Position numbers and translations under genes: made by a program. From Bacteroidota bacterium (GTDB taxonomy: Bacteria > Bacteroidota > Bacteroidia > Bacteroidales > VadinHA17): a DNA stretch of 13,990 nt. Location: positions 1 to 13,990 of the forward strand of contig JAEYZD010000086.1 in assembly GCA_023430725.1 (NCBI GenBank), in the 5' to 3' direction. The notes below the pieces were generated by a model. It had not been told where the DNA came from and did no database searches. It saw nothing but the letters and a program-made list of their open reading frames with translations. Shown one piece after another: positions 6,831 through 13,039 of the stretch (positions are counted from its first letter, which is position 1; every line of letters starts with the position of its first letter).

Positions 6831-7999
6831 AACATCCTCCCTCTTAAGGCGTCGGTCGGATTGAGCTTCGCAATCTTCCGCGAGGGCCAGTAACTTACTA
6901 TTGTTGTCACAATCATAACTATAAGTACGGTGCCGGCAATGAGCGACAGACTGTAAACCGGGTAAAGTTTCTCAGCCATTGCTATGCCGAAGTCGCTGCT
7001 GCTTACAGGTATTGAAATGCCTTTTATTGCCTGCATTGTCAGCAACGGTATGCCGTACAGTGCACCAACCACCGCTGCAAGCACTGAATGCATTGCACCC
7101 TCGGTGGTGAAAAGCCCCACAACCTGCCGCCTGGTCATCCCGAGCGCGATGTAGGTGCCAATCTCCTTTTGCCTCCTGAAGATTGAGAGCACCTGCGTGT
7201 CAAAGACGGCAAGCATTGCCATCATAAGCAATATGCCCCAGATTATTACCCCTATCATTCCCTTTGCCTTGATGATATCCTCTATGTCTGACAGAAGCTC
7301 CTTCTGCTCCTTCATTATCCATCCTTCGTCTGCCGGCAGAGACTCCGGCGCATTGCCCTTCACAAGAAGAGTTGCCTCACCGGGCATCAGCATCATCGTC
7401 TGAAGATTCTCCAGTGATAACCAGAGCTGTCCGACATCAACGGAAGGGACCGTGGTTTCAAAGATCCCCGCAATCCTCACTTCGGTGGCATCGAAGGTGC
7501 CGTTTCTGTCTCTCCACCTTACCGTCACGTAATCGCCTTCATTCAGACCCGTGCTTTCTGACATTGATTTTCCGATTATTGCCGGTATGTCACCGTCTGA
7601 TGAGCTGAGCAACGCCGTCGGCAGCTTCAGCGACTGCTGTCCGGGAGGAATGCCCTTAATCAGAACCGATTGCATCCTGCCCTGCGGGTAAATCGTGCCC
7701 TGGGTGATTAGAACCGGCACAAGACTATTCTGTTCAGCTGCCTTGCCGTACGGTTCGGGGAGCATCCCGTGACTGTCATTCAGGGTGAACGGGTCATAAG
7801 GGTCATAGTTTCTGTGCCAGAACTGTCCCTGACCCACTTCCCATTCTATCATGTCGTTTTTTGCCTGCCGGTCCCATCCCTCAAGCAATCCTTTTGTCCA
7901 AATTATGATTATAAAGGAAAAGGAGAGGACGATGACATTCAGCCAGGTCCGCAGACCCGCTCCCAGCAGATTTCTCAGTGCAAGTTTGATAGCCAGCAT
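6827..7999 (-). CDS. FtsX/LolCE-type ABC transporter permease 1
   Basis: Inner-membrane permease of 390 residues with the same four-helix layout: a first helix at about 20-37, a periplasmic MacB-like domain at about 40-265, and FtsX helices at about 269-290, 313-335 and 352-375. The coupling motif RRQKEIGTYIALGMTRRQV (285-303) and the C-terminal ending SRKIAKLNPTDALRG are typical of FtsX/LolE/MacB permeases. Periplasmic-domain features include QSVLIKGI and SMSESTGLNEGDYVTVRWRD. The start is fixed by a strong Shine-Dalgarno sequence five bases upstream. The stop overlaps the next permease start by four bases (ATGA). With the ATPase 15 bases upstream it forms one transporter, predicted to move a hydrophobic cargo from the outer leaflet of the inner membrane to the LolA-like carrier. 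Confidence 0.92.
   Translation of the reverse strand: MLAIKLALRNLLGAGLRTWLNVIVLSFSFIIIIWTKGLLEGWDRQAKNDMIEWEVGQGQFWHRNYDPYDPFTLNDSHGMLPEPYGKAAEQNSLVPVLITQGTIYPQGRMQSVLIKGIPPGQQSLKLPTALLSSSDGDIPAIIGKSMSESTGLNEGDYVTVRWRDRNGTFDATEVRIAGIFETTVPSVDVGQLWLSLENLQTMMLMPGEATLLVKGNAPESLPADEGWIMKEQKELLSDIEDIIKAKGMIGVIIWGILLMMAMLAVFDTQVLSIFRRQKEIGTYIALGMTRRQVVGLFTTEGAMHSVLAAVVGALYGIPLLTMQAIKGISIPVSSSDFGIAMAEKLYPVYSLSLIAGTVLIVMIVTTIVSYWPSRKIAKLNPTDALRGRML
6836..6841 (-). promoter_or_regulatory. Strong ribosome binding site of permease 2 (GGGAGG)
   Basis: The minus strand reads GGGAGG five bases before the ATG at 6830, inside the end of the permease 1 gene. It fixes the start although the two genes overlap by four bases. 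Confidence 0.7.
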
Positions 8000-8004
8000 G
8001 GTAT

Positions 8005-8012
8005 CCTCCTCC
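8005..8012 (-). promoter_or_regulatory. Strong ribosome binding site of permease 1 (GGAGGAGG)
   Basis: The minus strand reads GGAGGAGG five bases before the ATG at 7999. This is unusual here: most other genes in the operon show no Shine-Dalgarno match. It confirms the permease start and suggests stronger or independent initiation for the transporter subunit. Confidence 0.75.
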
Positions 8013-8014
8013 GG

Positions 8015-8716
8015 TCAGTTTCTGTCAATAATCTCATCTTTGGCCACCCTGCCGTCTGCCAGCCAGATCTTCCGCCGCACATACCCTATTACTTTTTCGT
8101 CATGCGTGGCAAAGAGAAAGGTTGTCTGCAGTTCACGGTTCAGCTTCTCCATTGTCTGCAGGATGTTATGAGAGTTGGCAGCATCAAGATTCGCCGTAGG
8201 CTCATCCGCAAGCACAACGGCAGGTCTCTTGACCATCGCCCTTGCAATTGCCACCCTCTGGCTCTCACCACCTGAGAGTTGCGCAGGGCGCGAATTAATC
8301 TTGTCTGTCAGACCAACCCACTCAAGTGCGTCAAGAACCATCTGCCTTCTCTTGCCCGTCTCGATTTTTTGCAGTAGCAGCGGAAACTCCACATTCTCAA
8401 AGACCGTATGAACCTGAAACAGGTTGTAACTCTGAAATATGAACCCCAGCTGCGACTTGCGGAGCGAGGCTGACTCTGCCGCACTGAGCTCACCCACTGA
8501 ATGGCCCAGGATGACGGCTCTGCCCTCAGACGGGTTGTCAAGCGTGCCAATGATGTTCAGCAGGGTTGTCTTGCCCGAGCCGCTCGGTCCGATTATCCCC
8601 GCAAATTCCCCCTTCCCGAAGGTGAGATCAATGCCGTTCAGGGCGGTGAACCTGCCGCTTCCCATCGGAAAGTGCTTCTTCAGCCCTTCAATACTTATTA
8701 TTGCTCCGTTTTCCAT
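8015..8716 (-). CDS. LolD/MacB-type ABC transporter ATP-binding protein
   Basis: Cytoplasmic ATPase of 233 residues that powers the two FtsX permeases encoded just downstream. All nucleotide-binding motifs are intact: Walker A GPSGSGKT (43-50), Q-loop Gln95 in FIFQSYNL, signature LSGGE (147-151), Walker B VVLADEP (167-173) with catalytic Glu172, D-loop NLD (176-178) and H-loop His205 in ATHD. The phrases GTLDNPSEG and FQSYNLFQVHTVFENVEFPL place it in the LolD/MacB/YknY group and not among nutrient importers. It lies 17 bases after the beta-barrel stop and 15 bases before the first permease. No SD is visible at the start. I am confident of the family; the transported cargo is not defined by the ATPase. 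Confidence 0.95.
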   Translation of the reverse strand: MENGAIISIEGLKKHFPMGSGRFTALNGIDLTFGKGEFAGIIGPSGSGKTTLLNIIGTLDNPSEGRAVILGHSVGELSAAESASLRKSQLGFIFQSYNLFQVHTVFENVEFPLLLQKIETGKRRQMVLDALEWVGLTDKINSRPAQLSGGESQRVAIARAMVKRPAVVLADEPTANLDAANSHNILQTMEKLNRELQTTFLFATHDEKVIGYVRRKIWLADGRVAKDEIIDRN

Positions 8717-8733
8717 CTTTGAGTTTTATATAG

Positions 8734-9930
8734 CTAAATGTCAAGAACCAGCATTAACTGGAAACCGGTTCCGGCAAATGAACTGCTGCCTTCACCGCTG
8801 CTGTAGGGGAGAAGTTCGTCAGGATTCCAGTAAGTCATAACATAAAATGTAAGATAGTCATATTTGAGCTGCAGGTTGAGAAACCTGTACCACTCCTTTG
8901 TATCCCAGTTGTAATAAAGCATTCCCGATATGTTATGCGATAATGCGATCGGATAGCTGAGTGACAGCGTCGAATAGTTTCTTTCAATACCGGTTTCGGT
9001 CTCATCAGGCATGTTTGCATACCTGAAGTACTCGGTTGAGAAATTAAGACCTTTGCCAATCCCGAAGGTATAGTCAATGCCCAGGCTCAGGTAGCTTTCC
9101 CATTTTGTTACAAGGGGATTATCCTTTTCATTCAGTTTGCCGACCACTTCAAACCATATCCCGGGCCCGACATCCCATTTCCCGTCTGCCGCAAAAAGCT
9201 GCTCACTGTAACGGGTATCAACGGGTCCCGGAATCTGAGCCGCGAGTGCTGAATAATCAGCATCACGGTGATGATAGCTGAGGGCAAGTTCCCCCTTTGG
9301 AACGGGAAGCTGAACTCTGCCGCCGTATTCAGGTATCTCCTTCAGTGATGGAACAGCCTCCCATCCCTTCGTTTTATCATTTCCATAAAGTCCCCAAAGC
9401 CAGATGTTTGCGTTATTATCGAAGTAGTACCGGCCAAGCAGACCATAGACACCGTCGGTAAGCATAAGCGGATCCCTGAAATCCATCTTGTCAAACCACA
9501 TCAACGGCCTGAGGATATTGGATGAGCCGAAGTTGATTTTCTGAAGTCCTGCCCTTAACTCGAGGTGAGATGTGGAATACCTCAGCCACAGACGGTAAGG
9601 CTTGAACCTGAAATCAGTCGAATCAATTCCGCTGCCCGAGAACCACATGCTCCCGAATGTATTGACTGACAGCTCTGCATCAAACTTGCCTTTTTCACCT
9701 GCCCTGACCCACGGACTCAGTGTGGGGATGTATCTTATTCCGGTTTGGCCTGCTGCATCTCCCCAAAAGTTCAATCCAAACCAGGTGCTTACCTGGTTGT
9801 CCAGTGAGATCCCTGCATTCTGCGCAGAGGCGGTCCCGTTGTCCGGTGAGATCCCTGCAATCTGCGCAGAGGCGGCCCCGTTAACCATTACCAGCAACAG
9901 CATTAAGGCGGTTCCTGACAGTAATCTCAT
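8734..9930 (-). CDS. Predicted outer-membrane beta-barrel protein
   Basis: No named family recognised. The 398-residue protein has a signal peptide (MRLLSGTALMLLLVMVNGAASAQ, cleavage near residue 22). The mature part is built of alternating amphipathic strands rich in Tyr, Trp, Phe and Gly, for example FRFKPYRLWLRYSTSHLELRAG, ANIWLWGLYGN, GELALSYHHRDADYSA, ESYLSLGIDYTFGIGKG, ISGMLYYNWDTKEWY and the terminal strand AGTGFQLMLVLDI. This is the pattern of a porin-like barrel. The segment KINFGSSNILRPLMWFDKMDFRDP resembles the conserved strand-turn of porin-type proteins that carry LRP and D-P-L motifs. Residues 20-47 hold a 14-residue in-frame duplication. It overlaps the PlsY-like gene by four bases and sits between lipid-type enzymes and the Lol-like ABC genes, so it may be the outer-membrane end of the same pathway; that is inference. 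Confidence 0.8.
   Translation of the reverse strand: MRLLSGTALMLLLVMVNGAASAQIAGISPDNGTASAQNAGISLDNQVSTWFGLNFWGDAAGQTGIRYIPTLSPWVRAGEKGKFDAELSVNTFGSMWFSGSGIDSTDFRFKPYRLWLRYSTSHLELRAGLQKINFGSSNILRPLMWFDKMDFRDPLMLTDGVYGLLGRYYFDNNANIWLWGLYGNDKTKGWEAVPSLKEIPEYGGRVQLPVPKGELALSYHHRDADYSALAAQIPGPVDTRYSEQLFAADGKWDVGPGIWFEVVGKLNEKDNPLVTKWESYLSLGIDYTFGIGKGLNFSTEYFRYANMPDETETGIERNYSTLSLSYPIALSHNISGMLYYNWDTKEWYRFLNLQLKYDYLTFYVMTYWNPDELLPYSSGEGSSSFAGTGFQLMLVLDI
9796..9879. repeat. 42-base in-frame tandem duplication in the beta-barrel gene
   Basis: Two copies, 9796-9837 and 9838-9879, match at 39 of 42 positions. They encode two versions of a 14-residue unit containing (T/A)ASAQ(N/I)AGIS(L/P)DN. The unit spans the signal-peptidase site (ASAQ) and the first mature residues, so the protein carries two potential cleavage sites 14 residues apart. 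Confidence 0.92.
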
Positions 9931-10715
9931 TCGCCGGTATTTTTATTTTTTCCTGTCAGCCTCCTGAATACAGCAGGCAGACCGTACCTGTCAAGCATTC
10001 TGCCGGGGGTCTTTCCCATCAGAATGAACTCCGATACATCTTCTTCTGAGAACTTCAGGCCCTTATTCTTCTTCAACTCACTGAACCGTAAAAGATCCTT
10101 GCGCTGCGACAGCCAGAAAAAGAAATTCACAACCGCCATGAAAAGTCCGAAACGCCAGTCGTGAAAATAGTACCAGAGCCAGAATATCATCAGAACGTAG
10201 GCTCCCCAGCGCATCACAAGCACACTTCCCGTTATGAAGCTAAGGATAAATGCGGCCAGGTTAGTTATAATCAACCCGAACCAGTTGATTACCAGCAGTG
10301 ATCCGATAATCGGTGACTCGCCGCGGCCGCCGCGGAACCTGTAGTAAACCGGCAGGTTGTGGCCTATTACACCAAACAGAGCTACAACCAGGTACCAGGG
10401 CTCACTGGTCAGGACCAGTTTTGCCACAAGTGTAGGGATTGCCACCTTGAGCATATCTGCAACAGAGGTGATGCATCCCAGCCTGGCTCCGAGCTTTTTT
10501 GTTATTAAGGTGGCGCTGACAAGATCAGATTCAAATTTCTCTTCAGAGTGCGGCACAGGCTCCGCAAACGGCTCTATATTCCTCTTGCCGGTAGCCAGAA
10601 AGTAGACTGTCCTTGCCGAAGATACCGATCCGATAAGGTATCCGGCAACTGAACAGATCACTGCCGTGATCATGGGATGGCTCTCAAGATAAAGCAATAC
10701 CTCATTCATAATCAT
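9927..10715 (-). CDS. Divergent PlsY-like membrane acyltransferase
   Basis: Integral-membrane protein of 262 residues related to PlsY, which acylates glycerol-3-phosphate from acyl-phosphate. PlsY landmarks are recognisable: motif 1 GYLIGSVSSAR (25-35), the D-x-x-K of ADMLKVAIP (Asp87, Lys90), and motif 3 GHNLPVYYRFRGGRGES (118-134). Motif 2 is strongly altered: where PlsY has GSGNIGATN this protein has ESDLVSATL (62-70), followed by the expected ITKKLGARLG. The usual GGKG is GGRG, and VAT after it is replaced. About 60 extra residues follow residue 200 (LSQRKDLLRFSELKK onward), making it longer than typical PlsY (about 200). Substrate use is therefore uncertain; a different acyl acceptor is plausible. 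It overlaps the phosphotransferase gene by 14 bases (eight if translation starts at the second Met, 10709) and the barrel gene by four. Confidence 0.8.
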   Translation of the reverse strand: MIMNEVLLYLESHPMITAVICSVAGYLIGSVSSARTVYFLATGKRNIEPFAEPVPHSEEKFESDLVSATLITKKLGARLGCITSVADMLKVAIPTLVAKLVLTSEPWYLVVALFGVIGHNLPVYYRFRGGRGESPIIGSLLVINWFGLIITNLAAFILSFITGSVLVMRWGAYVLMIFWLWYYFHDWRFGLFMAVVNFFFWLSQRKDLLRFSELKKNKGLKFSEEDVSEFILMGKTPGRMLDRYGLPAVFRRLTGKNKNTGE

Positions 10716-13029
10716 GAACCGTTAAAACGCCGTTTGATCCGTTAACCGTTACTGTAAATCCGTTGCCGATGGCGCAGCCATTTGGCACTGAAACCATTGC
10801 CGGGATACCCATCTCCCTTGCAATTATCGAGCAGTGTGACAACATACCCCCGGTTTCGGACACGATAGCTCCGGCCTTTGCCAGTACCGGTGTCCAGCTG
10901 ACATCAGAAAAGGGTATCAGCAGCACATCCCCCCGTGATACTTTTTCAAAATCCGCCAGGCTCCTGACAACCCTGGTGGTTCCCGTGTAACTGCCCGGTG
11001 AGGTACCGGTGCCCGAATGATTTTTGCTTCTGCCTGTCTCAGGCAGAGGAGCCTCTTCGCCGTAAATGACCACCGGCAGCACAATATCCTTTGTCTCTTT
11101 CATCTCACCCATTCGATGTCTGACCCGGTCACGGTAATCATTCACCATATCGGTTCCGCTGTGTTTCATGATCACATCCACCTCGGTGCGTGTCAGATAG
11201 AATATCTCATCCGACCTCTCAAGCAATCCGCGTGATACCATCACCCCGCCGGCTAGCAGGAAAAGCCTGCGGAACAGCCCGTACCCGTAAATATATAAAG
11301 AACTTATCTGTTCACGGTAAACCTTGAATCTCCCTGCCCGGAGATAAGCCTTTCTGAGTGAAGCCGGAACTTTGATCCCTTTTGCTGCCAGGCTTTCAAA
11401 AGTGTACAGTTCACTCTTCCTGTCAGGCACATCTGAGGCAAGGATCATTCTGAAGAGCGCCTCAGGGTCCTCCTCCCACTTGGCATAGGAAAGATCGGTA
11501 CCGCTCTCGCTGAGATGTCCGAACAGCTCTGTGAAGTGATCAATTTTTCTGCTTATCTCCGACGTTTCGGGAAAACCTCTGAGAGCTGCCATGGATGTGC
11601 ATCTTTCCCGTATGGCCGGCGGCAGGGCTTCAATCTCCTTCCTGATCTCAACCATATGAGGCAGAGGCTCGTAATTCGCCAGTTCCGGGAAGTCTTTCCT
11701 GAAATCAAGGGTGTCATAATCGAGGCCTGCCTTCCCAAGCCTTTTCTTCAGCCCCTTGTGATACATCGTCCCCAGCATAGGAGCGATGATGTTCAGGTAT
11801 GCCAGTCTGCGCCCGGTTTCAAAGAGCTGCTCATACAGCCTGCCGTAGGCTGCCGGGCTGTATTCCTTTTCCAGACTGAACGCCAGCTCTCTGCACCGGG
11901 CCTTAAGCGGCTCAAATTCCCTGAGGAATGTCCTTTCAAAGGCCATCTTCGACTTCAGAAACCTGATTATCCGGAATGTATGCCTGATGCTCCTTATCCC
12001 CGGCCTGAATGAGTGCATTCCGCTACCGTTGCCGGTCATGAATTTTTCCAGGCTGTCAGGCGGGATCCCTATTTTCTGAAGGATACTGCCCAGCACGGCA
12101 ATGTTGAAATAGGCCTGGTAGTAAAAAGGCTTTGCCAGGTCATCGGGCTTTATCTCAAGCGGGCCGGTGATCTCTTCAAGGAGGCCTATCCATGTTCCGT
12201 TAACGAGGGGTATATTGACTGACCAGACAAGTGGCTTAACCTGCCCCGGCAGCATCTCTTTGGCCATCTTGCTGGAGTAAACGGCTATTTCCTTTTTCGC
12301 CGTTATCTGCCTGAGCTGCAAATAGTAGAGCCGGGTACCGTCATGAACCCATTCAATATCTGTGTGTTTCCCGTAATAACGCCTCAGACGTTCGGTATCT
12401 GAGGCCACATTTCTTATGACCTCAATCATGGGATGCTGTTCATTCCCCTCCAGAACCGCCTGTCTCCTTATCCGCCACCGCAGCGGTGTCACTCCCTTCT
12501 GCACAAGCTCTTCCCCGGCTCCCTCGACGGCTTCAATAACCGTTTCGTTCTGGTTTGTTACCGGGTTCCTGCTGAAGCTGACACCTGCCAGACGTGCCGG
12601 AATCATCTCCTGGATAATGACCCCGCACCTGATTGATGATACCCCGGTCTTCCTGATGTAGTCATTGTCGTTCAGCATCCTGGCTGAATCCCATACCTGT
12701 CTTACAGCGATGAGAACCGCATCGGTGCCGCTGACGTCAATGACTGTCTGGAACTGTCCTGCGAAACTGAATTCTTGGGAATCCTCGGCAGAGGTTGACG
12801 ACCGCACAGCCCAGGTCCTTGCAGGAAGCTTCTCCAGTTCACCTCTCAGGCGGTCCATTATGGCGGGATCCCCGGCCAGATACCTGTCATATGCACCGGT
12901 AGTGACTAGGTATGTCATGGGGATATTGAACCCGTAATGATGTAGGAATATAAGTGAGTTGGCCTTATTGCCGGTCTCATCTGCCTTCAGACCTGCCTTT
13001 AGTTTTTTTATGAGTGGTTGCTCCTTCAT
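10702..13029 (-). CDS. Three-domain His-swivel phosphotransferase, rifampin-phosphotransferase-like (often labelled PEP synthase)
   Basis: Cytoplasmic enzyme of 775 residues. The N-terminal ATP-grasp domain (about 1-245, PF01326 type) has NKANSL (21-26), VRSSTSAEDSQEFSFAGQFQT (75-95), QEMIPARLAGVSFSRNPVT (140-158) and YYLQLRQIT (235-243). A mostly helical middle part (about 250-660) follows with no family motif I know. The C-terminal swivel domain (about 685-775, PF00391 type) starts at GTSPGSYTGTTRVV and carries the phospho-accepting His732 in ETGGMLSHCSIIAREMGIPA. There is no C-terminal PEP/pyruvate barrel, so it cannot be a normal PEP synthase. The order ATP-grasp, middle, His domain is that of rifampin phosphotransferase, where ATP gives AMP, Pi and a phosphorylated substrate. 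The substrate here is unknown; the PlsY-like gene overlapping its end by 14 bases suggests a lipid precursor. No SD precedes the ATG. Confidence 0.88.
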   Translation of the reverse strand: MKEQPLIKKLKAGLKADETGNKANSLIFLHHYGFNIPMTYLVTTGAYDRYLAGDPAIMDRLRGELEKLPARTWAVRSSTSAEDSQEFSFAGQFQTVIDVSGTDAVLIAVRQVWDSARMLNDNDYIRKTGVSSIRCGVIIQEMIPARLAGVSFSRNPVTNQNETVIEAVEGAGEELVQKGVTPLRWRIRRQAVLEGNEQHPMIEVIRNVASDTERLRRYYGKHTDIEWVHDGTRLYYLQLRQITAKKEIAVYSSKMAKEMLPGQVKPLVWSVNIPLVNGTWIGLLEEITGPLEIKPDDLAKPFYYQAYFNIAVLGSILQKIGIPPDSLEKFMTGNGSGMHSFRPGIRSIRHTFRIIRFLKSKMAFERTFLREFEPLKARCRELAFSLEKEYSPAAYGRLYEQLFETGRRLAYLNIIAPMLGTMYHKGLKKRLGKAGLDYDTLDFRKDFPELANYEPLPHMVEIRKEIEALPPAIRERCTSMAALRGFPETSEISRKIDHFTELFGHLSESGTDLSYAKWEEDPEALFRMILASDVPDRKSELYTFESLAAKGIKVPASLRKAYLRAGRFKVYREQISSLYIYGYGLFRRLFLLAGGVMVSRGLLERSDEIFYLTRTEVDVIMKHSGTDMVNDYRDRVRHRMGEMKETKDIVLPVVIYGEEAPLPETGRSKNHSGTGTSPGSYTGTTRVVRSLADFEKVSRGDVLLIPFSDVSWTPVLAKAGAIVSETGGMLSHCSIIAREMGIPAMVSVPNGCAIGNGFTVTVNGSNGVLTVHDYE

Positions 13030-13039
13030 ATTAACATCA

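Noticed and set aside
7769..8275. 168-codon open frame on the plus strand across the ATPase/permease junction
   Set aside because: It is antisense to two well-supported ABC transporter genes and has no recognisable motif.
8714..8750. TTGACA followed by TATATAA on the minus strand before the ATPase gene
   Set aside because: The two boxes are only about eight bases apart, too close for a sigma-70 promoter, and the TTGACA lies within the end of the barrel gene.
10321..10335. GC-rich palindrome-like run with two CCGCGG arms
   Set aside because: It is the codon sequence for the Gly/Arg-rich motif 3 of the PlsY-like protein, so it is explained by coding.
10702..13029. Annotation as phosphoenolpyruvate synthase (ppsA)
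   Set aside because: The C-terminal PEP/pyruvate barrel is absent and the protein ends shortly after the swivel domain, so only the ATP-grasp and His domains support the similarity.
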